Shown in pieces: positions 1 through 12,500 of a stretch of DNA of 64,000 nt; position 1 is the first letter of the stretch, and the number at the start of each line of letters is the position of its first letter. The translations under genes and the position numbers were made by a program. The notes beneath the pieces are model-generated. The model was not told the origin of the DNA. It saw nothing but the letters and a program-made list of their open reading frames with translations, and ran no database searches. The DNA is from Stratiolaelaps scimitus (lineage: Eukaryota; Arthropoda; Arachnida; Mesostigmata; Laelapidae): contig JABWDB010000038.1 in assembly GCA_019614645.1 (NCBI GenBank), forward strand, positions 2,728,001 through 2,792,000, in the 5' to 3' direction.

Positions 1-1322
1 GGAACCTACCAATTTTGGTCTGAGACTAGAGAGATGCGTTGTTCGTCTGAGTTGATCGTCGAGAAGAATATCTAGGAAGCGAGTTACCGTAGGACTTACA
101 ATAGGTGTGCCTCGAACATTTATTGCACCCCTCGAACCATCGCACCAGAAGGACTGAGAGAGGGGCGAATGTGTGAGAATGTAGACTTGGAAACATAGAG
201 GGAGAGACAGTTTAGTTCAACCTTAGTTCCCTGGGCTAAGTTATTTACTGGAAGAGAGCATGCTTGATATGACTGCGATGCGACATGAAAGACTGCGCAA
301 GTTTCGCGGCAGCTCCGAAGAGATTATAAGCGTGGAGTTTCTTGAAGAGAATAATCAGGCTGACAGAGTCAAAAGCCTTACGTGATACTTTTTATGAAAC
401 GGACATATTTAAAGCATAATAGCTCACATCACCGAGCACAGGTGCATTGGCTTGTTGCGTGATGTTTATTACTTCCAAAAAATAAAAAGTTAATTTTGTA
501 GTTCTTGGTACGCTCGTAATTACCCGGGAAGGAGAACAGGAGGTAATGGCTTAGGGGATACCGTAGACGCTTTTACATTACAGCGAGACGACTCGGATTA
601 CCGTTCAAGCAGTAGCAATGCAATCACGTTGTGGGAATATATGTTTAAAGGCGAAAATGTAAACAGTGATGAATCATGATTAGTAGTGACAGGAGAAGAA
701 TAACAAAATATTGTGCTAAACTAGCCGTTGTCACAGGTAGCTGTAAAAGCATCGTGTTGTAATATGGTATTTTACTATCGGAGGGTAACAAAATGGAGAA
801 ATAAAGGTTAGAAATTGTACGTTATAAGTTATTTCAAAATAAACTCAATTTATAAGGAATACGTTGACTGATCTGGCACTATACAAAAAGTTGTAATTAA
901 TTTTCGTATAAAACGCCAGTAAATAAAATGAATATCTCTAATAACATGTGGACTGGGAAAAAGTTACGCAATGGGAAAAATGCACCGAATAGTGAAGGAA
1001 CCCTATAGCGAACTTGGAATAATAATTATATCATAAAATCGTGTTATTTGAAATAAGCCATTCAGGTTTCTCTTATAACACATACGTATACAAAATCTAT
1101 ACGCTTTACACGATTATCGGCCCGAGGTATTATTGGCCCCGATCAAGTCAAGCTGATTTACTGACAGCCCTCATTTATCAATCAGTTTTCATTTATTAAG
1201 GATTCACAGAAAGTAGAATAACTCAGTGATTATCTACACGGCGCTTAATGTCCAGATATAAATGTTATAGCACTGAGATTCAGCATAGACACGTCGCAAT
1301 TGACGTGAACTTGTTATTTTAG
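1..1322. other. ILK upstream intron, no exon seen
   Basis: I find no coding exon here. The first ILK exon in the window opens with the last base of a split glycine codon, so about 30 N-terminal codons must lie further left. I looked for an ATG followed by an acidic opening and a donor after two bases of a glycine codon, and saw none. The rest is AT-rich intron-like sequence. Confidence 0.6.
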
Positions 1323-1488
1323 GGATGACCACGGCTTTACTGCTTTGCACTGGGCCGCTAAGGAAGGTCACGTTGGAATCGTAGATCTGCTTATCAACCG
1401 CGGATGCCTTGTCAACGCTTTCAATCTCGGAGACGATACTGCACTTCATCTTGCAACAGCCCACGGACATCGTGAGGTGGTTATCATG
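1323..1488 (+). CDS. ILK: ILK exon a (ankyrin repeats)
   Basis: It starts after AG at 1321-1322 with one base of a split Gly codon and ends at ATG before GTATGT. It encodes ankyrin repeat sequence including [20 protein letters not shown]. The open frame runs on into the intron, but the family match stops at 1488. Confidence 0.93.
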
Positions 1489-4400
1489 GTATGTGGGCTT
1501 TTGTGGTTGTCGCCTTTAAAAAAAAATTCCAACAACCGCTCGTTTCGACTCTCGCCACACTATGATGCAAGATATGGCTCATACTATGACACTCTCAAAT
1601 TAATAATGACCAATTTTTTTAGTATATCGATTCTCCCGTTGCGCACCTCCATCATTTCAGGTCAATATACTCAAATCGTGTATGTTGATTATTTCAAATA
1701 TTTCAGACGAACACAAAACTAAATCTATGGTACTCCGTTTGCGAGAATTTCAAGACTTTTTGCCGAAAATGGGATATGTTGAGAAAAAATAAACCTAAGT
1801 GGGATCTCGATAAACAGTAGATTTCCCTTCCTCCTGTAGATTAGTACCATTTAGTTTTAGGTAATAGCTAGAAGCACCTACGTCTTGTCTCAGTTCCTGA
1901 CAGAGAAATTTAAGTAAACCAAAATCGTATTGTGTACTTTTATTATACCTTCCTGTCCAGGGAAAGCAAAAAAAAATCAGATTCGATTCAGATTAGAAAA
2001 GGTGAACTATGCTAATTCTGATCGTCACGGACCGTCAAAAATGAGTCCACTGGTTTCACGGGAGTTGGGCTAAATAGGCTATTTATTTACAACTCATAGC
2101 ACTCGTCATCTATTGGAGGTGCTTCTGTGCAATCGCTTTATTTATCATTTGACATCACCATTTCGTATACTCAGCCAGGGTTTGTAAAGCAACGTTGTGC
2201 TGCCGGAATTGTTCTCGTATTTGTGGATTTATCTATGAAGTTATTTTAGTTTAGTTACATGATATATTCCAAAGTTGAATTCAAGTTGTCATTATTGATT
2301 CTGTATCACTTAACAAAATGAAAAAAAAAGAGAATTTCTAGTAAAATGATATTGTCATTGCTTCAAAAAAATGGTGTGTGGATACTTTTTCTTCCATTGC
2401 AGCTGCTTACGAACAAAGCGGAAGTGAACGTAATGAATGAACATGGCAACACGCCCCTTCACTACGCTTGTTTCTGGGGATACGGACAAATCGGGGAGGA
2501 TCTGATTACCGCCGGAGCACATGCCGCCATCGCAAACAAATACGGCGAGACACCACTTGAGAAATGCAAAGGACTCCTCTCTGAAAAACTTCGCGGTGAG
2601 AGCCAATTTCTACGTTACGTTATTTTCTAGTTTCCGTCGATCCAAGCTGAGCTTGCTGCTGTAAACCTAATGCGACGAGTTTTATGGTGTAATGTCTTCT
2701 GTTTTAGTAATTCGGACAAATCTACTTTGTTTAAAATTAGAAATCGGATTCATCGTTTAATTTACATAACGCATAATGCTGGTCGTTCACTATATATCTC
2801 CACATAGCCATAACAAATCATCAAGCTAAACGCATTATTTGTTCTGCTCTTTGCTTCTTGATTATTGTATGCCTTGTAGTCTACACGATTGATTCAAGAA
2901 TGGGGAATCGACTCCAGTTAAATACAAATATTAATACTCTCTAGTTGGGTAAAACTCGCGAGCCTTATCCATGGTCAGCATAGGACCAGTATAGTAATTG
3001 GAGTAATTTATTAGTGCTGTACTACTACCGTCCGGTTAATGATTTGCATTGTAGTTATTTGTATACCCACCACCCCATCGGAATTGCGCCCTACCCGTGT
3101 TAAGGTTACCCCGTTGCAATTATTCGAATGTAGCACAAGCGTTATCTGTTTGTAGATCTCGGCCGTCCAGTGCAGCTACAATCCTTGTATAGCTTATATA
3201 AGCGTCGTAATTACATTGAAGCAAATGGAAAGGTAGACATTTTCTAGTTGTGTTTTCCAAAACATAGATCTTTCAATTCAACTATCCTAGCTATGTTGGT
3301 TTATGGTGTTATTGTGTTGTTACAGATTTGGCAGTAGAAAAAGGTCAAGATCTAGCTCCAATTGCGTACAAAGACTTCTCCTGGTCCGGTACGAAGACAC
3401 GCGCCCGCGATGCTACCCTTTCCCGGCATCGCCACATTCAACTTGAACAGCTGAAGTTCGCAGAAAAAATTGCGAATAGCCACACTGGTGAAACGTGGAA
3501 AGGAAGTTTCCAGGGCAACGACGTAATCTGTAAAATGCTCAAGATAGGTGATGTTACTCCACGAATACAAAGGGATTTCAACGATCAATACCCAAAGCTG
3601 AGAATCTTCTCGCATCCGAATATTCTCCCGGTATGCCCTTTAACCACATCTACCCGTGTGGGAAGTAGTCTTTCGCCAGCCGTTACATGTTAGAACAAGT
3701 CAGAGTACTTATAGCCCTTATTTCTTCCTTGCGATTTCTGAGCAAGTATACTGTTTATTATTGGTGTTTGTGCCAATAATATAATGGGAGGGTACCATCC
3801 ATTTTTTGGTCTAACTGCACACGAATCAAATTATGCACTTGCAATCTAACCTTTCATAGCAGTTATGATACGAGTCCCAAGAGCCAAATATTCTGCCCCC
3901 TCTCCGAAATTTGACAGATGTATTGTTAAAAATTACATTGGGTCTTTAACTATGTTTTATTTTTGGAGGTCATGTATATATCTGAATTATTAATAACCGG
4001 ATAGGGTACAGTTTAATGTACAGGCCACCTGATTTCGCCAAATATTGTTCGCCTGTTCACTTGAAAATACTTAGTCGTTTGCCTGATGATATCGAAGAGA
4101 TTCTCCCAAATTTACCTGATACAGTTTGACACTAGTCTGGGGAACCTTTGGACAGAAAAAATATTACAATTGAATTACAAAAATATTAGCATACTATTAG
4201 CTGATTACTCACGAACTTGTTAGTAGACAATATTATATTGCTGTGCATAGTAGCTCTTAGAACCTTAAGAAATCTTAGTATAGTCATGCACAATATAATA
4301 AAATTGAAATCATATAACTTACTCTTTATATTTTAACTTAGGTTATCGGCTGCGTATCTCAGCCCCCACGTCTGATCGTGGTGCAGCAGTATCTTTCAAT

Positions 4401-5951
4401 GGGCTCGCTATATGATGTACTGCATGGTAAACAGCGAAGTAATATTGTCGTCGATTCGTCACAAGCTCTTCGATTCGCTCTGGACATCGCACGAGGAATG
4501 GCATTCCTACACTCGATCGATCCCATGCTTCCTGGGTACAATCTCTGCACAAGGCATATCATGGTACTTATTCGTATACGTATAAAACGTATAAAGAATG
4601 TCTAAAGTGGTAGCATGTCTAATGTGCTGTGTATTTTCGTTCAATGCTGTACAGCACTTTCAATATACAAGTCCTGACGCTTGTTATATCTACACGCATA
4701 GCTCATACTTTGCCAAACAAAGGAGGTGTGGCTTGTTTCTCCCGATTTTTCTCGAGAAGAGTTTGATGGGAAAAGGATTGGTGGCTATCTTTTGCACTCA
4801 CTGTCCAACTACATAAAATGCGAAATCTTCAGCGTAAAACTGACCTCAAAAACTGGCGAAACAGCTATTTCAACCAGAATTAAGATTAGATTTTTAGTAA
4901 AATGAATTCATAAAATTGAACGAGAGGTGGGAGATGATTACAAACAACGGAGACTAATTGATATAGTCAAAACTTTTATTCAATTTGTTTCAACTTTTTC
5001 AAAAAATCGCGGCAACCCAGTATCCAAGCTAATAATGTATACGAAATGAATATATATTATAATACGGAACTTATCGATTTCTACCAAAATGAACACGTAT
5101 AATGGATGACGGTGAAGAAGCTGTTATTATGTCCACATGTCTTATAAAATAATAGACCCGTTTAAATAATGTGAAAACAGACGCTAAGTAATTAATTCGT
5201 TTTCTTGAAATAAAATTTGTAACATTGAAACAGGTAAATCTTTCTATAATTATTACATCTCATTAAGTATGAGAAAACCTTTCGAATGCTCGGAAATATT
5301 CTTCAATGTCACTTGATGTTAATAAAACTGCGATTTATGCAGGTCTTATACCTTATATACATATATAACTGGGATATCGCCGTAAATACATTAGAATCAC
5401 ATCACTTCCAAAAAAAGTCATATGTTGTTTTCTGTCCTCATTTTAGCTTGATGAGCTCATGACGGCGTATGTGAATATGGCGGACACGCGATTCTCATTC
5501 GAGCAACCGGAAAAGTGTTTCGAACCATCAGGATACGCACCCGAAGCCCTACAGAAGCGTCAGGAAGATATCAACTGGAAAGCAGCAGATATGTGGTCCT
5601 TTGCGATGTTGCTATGGGAGCTGGCCACGCGTGAAGTTCCATTTGCAAATGTCCCGCCCATGATTATGGGTACGTACGATGCTCAAAATTTAACGAAAAG
5701 CAAATCGGATCTTACGAAATATATGAAAGGGGGTTCATGGCAAAGAAGATTTAAGAACTTGGGATAATTTTATTTACGAATTTACCGTTACAGGCATGAA
5801 GATTGCTATGGAAAATCTCCGGGTACCCATTCCTCCCGGAATATCTCCTCACATGGCACGCCTAGTCAAGATCTGCATGAATGAGGACCCTGGTAAAAGA
5901 CCAACGTTCGAGCAGATCATTCCTATCCTTGAAAAGATGGTCTCGAAGTAG
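1323..5951 (+). CDS. ILK: Integrin-linked kinase (ILK), 5'-partial, six exons
   Basis: ILK is the scaffold pseudokinase of the ILK-PINCH-parvin complex at integrin adhesions and muscle attachment sites. Exons are 1323-1488, 2403-2595, 3326-3630, 4342-4563, 5447-5669 and 5794-5951; all junctions are GT/AG and in phase, giving 421 residues plus stop. Human ILK has 452 residues, so about 30 are missing on the left. In order the protein shows ankyrin repeats ([29 protein letters not shown]), a basic linker, and a kinase-like fold. The subdomain II lysine is kept (ICKMLKIGD), HRD is absent (CTRHIM), the DFG position reads MADTRFSF, and the APE-type motif is YAPEALQKR. The MK pair in the helix used by human ILK to bind parvin is present (MGMKIAMEN). 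These features match a catalytically degenerate ILK. The identity is secure; the introns hold no recognisable genes. Confidence 0.97.
2403..2595 (+). CDS. ILK: ILK exon b (ankyrin repeats)
   Basis: It follows a TTGCAG acceptor and ends one base into a codon before GTGAGA. It encodes the ankyrin segment [15 protein letters not shown] and [10 protein letters not shown], the PINCH-binding half of the molecule in known ILKs. Confidence 0.95.
3326..3630 (+). CDS. ILK: ILK exon c (linker, pseudokinase N-lobe)
   Basis: A TTACAG acceptor precedes it. Two bases complete the Asp codon left by the previous exon, and it ends in phase 0 before GTATGC. It encodes the [14 protein letters not shown] linker and N-lobe, with [11 protein letters not shown] in place of the glycine loop, the retained lysine in ICKMLKIGD, and [10 protein letters not shown]. 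Confidence 0.96.
4342..4563 (+). CDS. ILK: ILK exon d (pseudokinase middle)
   Basis: A 74-codon phase-0 exon between CTTAG and GTACTT. It encodes [13 protein letters not shown] and the helix [13 protein letters not shown]. The catalytic HRD site is replaced by CTRHIM, as expected for this pseudokinase family. Confidence 0.95.
5447..5669 (+). CDS. ILK: ILK exon e (pseudokinase C-lobe)
   Basis: It starts after TTTTAG with CTT GAT GAG and ends one base into a Gly codon before GTACGT. It encodes MADTRFSF (degenerate DFG region), YAPEALQKR, and the conserved [20 protein letters not shown]. Confidence 0.96.
5794..5951 (+). CDS. ILK: ILK terminal exon
   Basis: It begins after TTACAG with GC completing the Gly codon and ends at TAG 5949-5951. 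It encodes [30 protein letters not shown] and the tail ILEKMVSK, the typical ILK C-terminus. Confidence 0.96.
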
Positions 5952-7400
5952 ATGTAAACGGAACTTTAAAAACGCTATTGCTCCTAAGCTGAACATCGTT
6001 GCTAGTCTTATTAGCATTGGGAACTATGCACATGGAGATGACGTATAAGATTATGTTCAGTCTACGTTTTCGAGATATTTTTATGACAAAAATATCGTGT
6101 TGAATTTTGCAACGGAATACAAACTCTGTTCCGCAGAATTTGAAATTACGTACACTATGTAATCGACTAAACCTATTCTTGACTTTACCAATTCTGTTCG
6201 CTATATACGACGTGGAAAACCCTGCACGCAATACTATGCAAACGGAATAACTTTTTATCTATTGGAAAAAGCATAATCTGCATATAATGAGTGCTTACGA
6301 AGTGGAAATGAAAAGGAGTAAAAAAGACCTCCAATCTATTTACCATGTACTGCTATTTGTGTTTTTGGTAAATTCTAGCAAGTGCAGCATTTTGTTATAG
6401 TAAATACTTTTATTTGATGTGCACATACAGCCATCATTCACAGCCTTCGCTAAATTTAGATTAATGCATGTTGTTTTCTATTTCCATAGGTAAATGAATG
6501 GATATATCAAAAATATCAAATCTCACTTACCCCGATCAATGTTTCGAAACGAGTAACTAATTTTCAAAAAGGGAAAAATAACTTGCTATGTAGGTATGCC
6601 TATGAAATCTGTTGTTGTTTGTTCCTAAATTAGCATCTGTGTGATCACGCGGATGTCCAAATATATTTATTTGCTATTACTAAAATATAACAAGTGTGTT
6701 TTTCATTTTAAGTCTTTTAGTAAGTTGGTATAGCTTTAACAAACTTGTCACCCGACTACGAATATATTATAGGACCCGCATATGCTTTGTAACCTCGTAT
6801 ATATTAATCAATAAAAATAATTTACGTTGAATATCGTCGTTTCAATCAGGCTGCTTAGCATTATAAAATACAAAGATACCTTACAACACTATCCAGAGAA
6901 TTAACGATACGTTTGAAAATCTTATTTCTTTTTCCACATGTTAATTAGTAAGGCATTTTATTTTAATTTTAATTAAAAATCAATATTTCATTATTGTTAC
7001 GATAAAAAGGCTATAAAATAAATAAAATTTTATATCTAAGTAAATGGGACGATAAATCTTTCTTGAAACCGCCCGCGTACTGATTAAAAAAACACTCAAG
7101 CGGTATAGATTGAAGCTGTCCTATTTATCCGTATAATTTGGGCAATATCCGTGAACTCTGTGAATGTGTATTAATAATTAAGAAGGGCACCACGCTCACC
7201 AATGTTTACGACTCTTCTTACATTGCGCGCCATCGCCTCAGTCTCTAAGCTTACCCACAATGGAGATGCTTTGCCTCTTTCAATATAAAAATCTTTGCGT
7301 TAAAAATTCTCCTTCACGTATAATTTCTCTACCAATGAATGTATAAGAGGAAGTTTGAAGGCAAACTCCTGGTCCTCCCAGAGTTTTGAAAGCTACAGTG
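5952..7400. other. ILK 3' UTR and flank
   Basis: AT-rich sequence without a supported gene. The first part is presumably ILK 3' UTR. A possible AATAAA signal lies at 6810-6815 in CAATAAAA. Others occur in the AT-rich stretch after 7010, so the poly(A) site is not fixed. Confidence 0.4.
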
Positions 7401-7439
7401 CTAAATTAATACAAGGTACGGATCGGAGGGCTCTGGCTA

Positions 7440-7660
7440 AAGATTCTTTTAGTAGTGTCTGGAGCCGTATGCCGCGCTTTTTATACATAAGAGGGCGTAA
7501 TGTCCAAATTGATGTACTGTTTCACCGCAGCAACAGCAGTGGGCAGAAACCAGGTCACAGCCTAAACGTAAGCCAACGCCAATACGGGGACACTGATAAT
7601 CTAATATTGTGTCAACGTGGGATGAGGAGGTGGTATTAGGCCATGCACCGGCTTGCAAGT
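7440..7660 (-). mobile_element. LINE-type ORF C-terminal fragment
   Basis: Read on the minus strand this encodes a W-N-containing stretch followed by GVGLRLGCDLVSAHCCCCG and a basic RH segment with a conserved Cys. That order is the C-terminal pattern of a widespread class of invertebrate non-LTR retrotransposon proteins (GLRLG, H-C-x-C-G, HGLSC-like, RH). Stops and frameshifts follow at once toward 7380, so it is a dead fragment. It points the opposite way to ILK. Confidence 0.6.
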
Positions 7661-8384
7661 TCTTCTAACATCCACAACTTCTGAGTATGTGTATAATTCT
7701 TGCAACAGACAACGGAGTGAGTCATTAAAGAGTGAGTCCATGGGTGAGCAAGGGGCCAACCTCTCGACATACGGAAAACTGTCAGTTAATGACTATCTAG
7801 TTGAAATGTCTGAAGACATCGGGAAAACTTGATTCATAGCTGGGTTAATGAATATGTTGGAGTGAAACTGAGCTGCCGCAACCTTCTCGAGATCCTCAAA
7901 GACTGTTTCAATGTCTCCCTAGAACACAGTTATCTAGATACCAAAGGTTTAGAGGAGATGACAAGAAACTAACTAAGGGCATTTCGGCTACTATGACTCG
8001 TAACTTTTTTGATACAATTCTAATTGTGCACGGATTCTGTGTAAATCGTGAATCCTGAGCTGAAATCTGAATAACGTTGGTATGAATAGGGGCATTCAGT
8101 AGATGGGAGTTACACTGAAGGCTAGGAACCCGGGGTACCGCAATACAACTCGATCTCGGGGTTTTTACGCTCAGTATCCAGCTCTTCTCATTACACCTTA
8201 CACCGAGCCCTGAGTGGGCGGGAAGAACTCACTTCCCTTCTATAAATAGCTCTGGTATGCTACTGCGACGTATCCCATATACTCCCTCGGGTCCCCGTGA
8301 AGGCTGAAAATGGTTACGTCAGCGTCAAGTGGGGACACAGCTTGGCGAAACAGATTGATAATGTTACATGTTGTGCGTCGCAAG

Positions 8385-8610
8385 GAACCTCATCAAAAAG
8401 AGGTTAAGTGTGATTGAGGGTTTACAAAAGAAATGTTTGAAACGCCTAAGGTGGAGGTATCCACTTGAAAGTCATACGATGTGTCTGCGGCAGATTGCTA
8501 CAATCTTCCTTCGATAGAATATTGCTGTTCTGAAGCAAATCAAGTGTATAAACTTGGTGCATTCTCCTGGCGTATGTCCAAATTGTTCCATTCACAACAA
8601 ATATGTCTTA
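8385..8610 (+). mobile_element. LINE 3'-end fragment (tentative)
   Basis: The plus strand keeps a frame reading KKCLKRLRWRYPLES, an LRQIATIF stretch, one stop, and then a cysteine-bearing HSPGVCPNC. The arrangement (basic RW-Y-P, aliphatic repeat, short Cys segment) resembles the extreme C-terminus of jockey-like LINE proteins. No catalytic motif is present, so the assignment is weak. Confidence 0.35.
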
Positions 8611-9309
8611 CGCACATAGGCGTTTTCAACGGTCGGCCAATTCCCCCCCCCCAATGTTAGCCTATATTATATTATATGTACACACTAATGTATTCGACTA
8701 TTGCGTAAATAACTAGGCGAGGTACGATGCGAATAAACGAAGCTATACACAAGGAATAGCCTGTCCGCCCTTCTTCTTCGATTCTGCCTTGAATAAATAA
8801 TAAAACGGAGCACAGCCTTTCCTTTTCTATTTATTGAATAAAACGCGTCTTCACTAAAACGTGACTATAGCACGATCAACGTTTGCATACACATTGTTAC
8901 ATTTTTGGGCAACCAATAGTCATATCATAATATAAAGGAAAGCGGTAAAGGTTTATCGATTTATTATGGGATCTGCAATTCTTACCATGCTCAAGTACAT
9001 TTACAGAATTGTGTACCAAGTGAATGTGTTTCAGATATTTAAAAAAGCTCAGTCTATATCATCTGCGTTATTTGCAAAAACGCATCTATTTCTAAACGGA
9101 AACGCTTCTCTACCAAGAAAATGTAGGCGCTTCACGCCACAAGCGTTCATGTCCTAAAACTAGTTTTCACATGCAGTATGGCACAAGTGTCACGTGAGTC
9201 ACAATTGCCAAATTGTAATACATTTGCATCAATGAGGGAACTTCATATCGTATTTAATTGTAAAACGTCTACTAAACCTGAAGACCCTTGCAGATATTGT
9301 CGTTTATAT
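8611..9309. other. Downstream flank of TMEM107
   Basis: No gene found. A reverse-strand poly(A) signal (TTTATT on plus, 8960-8965) lies about 345 bases past the TMEM107 stop and could end its mRNA. Small plus-strand open frames here match nothing I know. Confidence 0.35.
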
Positions 9310-9506
9310 TCACAATGGTTTGTTGAGTATAAGTGCTTCAAAGAGGATGCCTATTTCAACCATACAGGGCACAGTCGTTAGCAGCAGCAACACCCAGTAG
9401 TATTGTAGGTGAAAGCGGTCCGACATAAAATGCCCAAGACAGACGAAAGACAATGTGTGAATGGCAGCAGAGAACAGACTTTGCCGGGGAAAAAATAGAG
9501 ATGCTC
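9310..9506 (-). CDS. TMEM107: TMEM107 exon 2
   Basis: It begins after TTTCAG on the minus strand, carries 65 codons including TGA at 9312-9310, and encodes the last two membrane segments. The tail ILNKPL resembles the short basic-aromatic tail of the vertebrate protein. Confidence 0.92.
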
Positions 9507-12500
9507 CTGAAATTAAATCAAAAAAGGATATGCTTATTACCAGAATGCAGATGCTATTATTTCTAGTACTAGCACTAGGGGCTTATATAATAAACACGCT
9601 TTATACAAATGTTAATGAAATCTCAGTGCCAATGAATTACCAATAGTGGACTATTCAATTCAAATTAATTCAGTCGCTCCTTTATTAACCAAAGGGGTAG
9701 TACAATTTATATTGTTTTAGATTATAGATTAGATTAAAAGATGTAGTTATATAATATAATGTAGCCAAGGGTTTATTCAAACATACAGTAGCTAGGAATT
9801 TCTAGGGATTATTGGGGGTGGGGGGTGAGGACGACAATGTCCCGAGGAAGGCGATGGCATTGCCTCTCTGCACAGCGAGGGACAGGCGCTGCAGGAGGAA
9901 AGCAATAATATAATTGGTTATATTTTTTCCCATTTTTAGCAGCATTATGTAAACTGGTCATCGAGGAGAGGGAAATGAGATCAATTTTAACGTCACATCA
10001 CTTTGCAACTCGCCGGATAAACCTAGACTGAACTCCATCAACTGCCTCCAGATGCTTTCTCAGGTACGGTCTCCAGTTGCCGAAGGCGAGGAGGTAATTT
10101 CGAGCCGCAGGGCAGAAGACGAGAAGGTCTGGGGAAGAGAAGGAAGGGAACCAGCTGAAGGTCAGCTAAACCACGTCATGTCTGTACGGTGAGAAGAATG
10201 CGTGGTACTCGTGGCCGGGCTTGTACACATTTCAACGCCCCTTAACTGAAGGAGTGCGCTAAGTGATACGGGGGGGGTGCTGTTGGACATAGTCAACAGT
10301 TCCAAGAAAGGGGCAGTCACGGTGTCTTCATTTATGTCTCTATGGCTTGTGGGCATGTCCGCATGCTAACAATTACCTTAAAAAGGATATGCTCTCTCGA
10401 CTGTAAAACAATCGGAGTATTTCGGAACAACCATACCTTTATAGACTGCAGAGCCCGGTGGCGTGGTGGATTCGCTTGCGCCTTGCAATCGGAGAAGGTA
10501 TGTAGCTGAACTTGTTCGATCCGCGACGGTGCACATTTACATTTAATGCGGAAAGCATGAAGCAATGCGGAAAGTAGTACCGTGGACGCTAAATGTTGGC
10601 TGAGATCAGCCCAGAAAATTTACTTGAACGCCTATATAGCCCGGCGTCAAATTTTGGGTTTTTCGCGATGAAGCACTTAAATATGATGTTCAATCGCCTA
10701 ATGGCTGATCGTACAACTTCCGTTAAGCGTACGTTGAATCCAAATCAGTGGTAACAATCACCCAGAGATCACGCATGGAACTATTGTGTTTAATGGGCTC
10801 ACCATCAATGAGGTATTCATAGCTGTTGTGGCTCTTAGAGATCACGGCACGTTTTGGAGTGGAGATCAGCATGTCCTTTGCACGGCACCGTTCTCCAACA
10901 ACATCGCCGGCCAACTGAAGACAAAGCTATTCCTCTGACGATGCATAAAAGAGCTTTGAGCTTTAAGCTTTTAGTGTCCGCTCAAGAGACCTATATTTTA
11001 AGTCTAGTACAAAAATACAAAACAACAGAGGCCCCACACAGAAACCTTCAGGCATTCCGAAGGAGCACAATTCATATGAGTTAAGGATATCACTGACCTT
11101 TATACAAAATCGGCTATCCCTAAGGTAACTTCGGATCCATTAAATGCTCTTATTGCGTAGCTTGGTTATAAGAAGGTTGTTGCTGACGAGGTCCAAGATC
11201 TCAAAAGAAATCAAAATATACACAATAAAAGTCGACTTTCTTATTTATAATAGATATATGATCATGAATCAGCCCAACCAGATGTTTCTCCGTATACTTC
11301 CTTTTTACGAAGCCCTGTGCGTTCTCAAGTAGGCCAATTGTTCTAAGCCGAAGTAGATGTGGTCCACAAGGAGTTTTTGCTGTATCAGGCACGCAATGGA
11401 CCCTCGCGCCATAGGCGTGCAGTTAACAACATTACTCTTGTCTTTGCCTTTGTGAGCCGGTCTACAGTTGGGAGTTTAAGTGCCTCTGGGACCTGATCAA
11501 CCTCATGAAAGCGGGTACATCCTAGTTGAGTGGTTCAACAATGGCAAATCGTAGTTTCCAATAGAGTATTGGGAGCAGACCATCAGGTTATGACTGTGTT
11601 TCTCACTAGGTTTACGGACGAAGGAGAGTTCGGACAGTTCTAGGCGGAAGCACAGAGTGTAGACAGCCGCAGCAGCGGTGAGATAAGCGGCGCTACCCTG
11701 ACGTACATAAACAGACCCAGGAAGTATTAAATGCCTCTGCCTTACGGAAATCATCAGCGACTGGAACACCGTCCACTTTCATGGCACCCACCCCTTCAGG
11801 ATCCTAAATGCGGTTGTTTACATATCTGAAAAACTGTTTACTATCCGCGAGGATTCAACAGCATCACCCTTCCCGGTATCGCTTAGCGCATTCCTTTAGT
11901 TAGGGGACGGTGAGAAGTGCACAAGTCCAGCCACGAGCACCACACATCCTCCTCACCGTACCGACATGACGTGGTTAGCTGACTCTCAGCTGCTTCCCTT
12001 CTTTCTAACCGTAGACCTCGTGTCTTCACAAAACGTCACAGCACGCTTTGTTAACCCTTTCATGTTCACTTCGGTTATTACTGCTTCTTCTATACACTTA
12101 GGCACGAAGGCACTAATGTTTTATTATATGTAAATAAGCCAGCTGAGTCCCATTTCTGTTTTTTCGCAGGGTACTTGCGTTGAAAGCTCTCAACGCAAAT
12201 AGCAGCTTTAAAGACTTGCTTTGCGTAGGAGAAGCTGACGAATTTGGTAAATATGGGACTAATGTGTTAGAGGCCTTGAGTATAATTATATTCGCGTTAG
12301 TCGAATGTATTCTATTTATCTAAAACCAAGTGAGTTTGTGCTCCGAGAGAGATCTTCGTAAATGTGATTTATATTTTAATATATAACCTTCCTTTGACAT
12401 GTTCAGTTTGACTGATTATTTCTGCAGTATTCCTTTTTTATTAGTGTGTTTTTCTTTTTTTATTAGGTGGTCTAACTGTAATGTAATTTATTCAGTATTA

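Noticed and set aside
9178..9646. Plus-strand open frames of about 60 codons, one with several Cys
   Set aside because: They overlap the TMEM107 terminal exon in antisense, and the minus strand explains the sequence fully.
10451..10530. Possible tRNA gene
   Set aside because: The B-box is present but the stems do not pair, and the same unit recurs with a SINE tail at several places.
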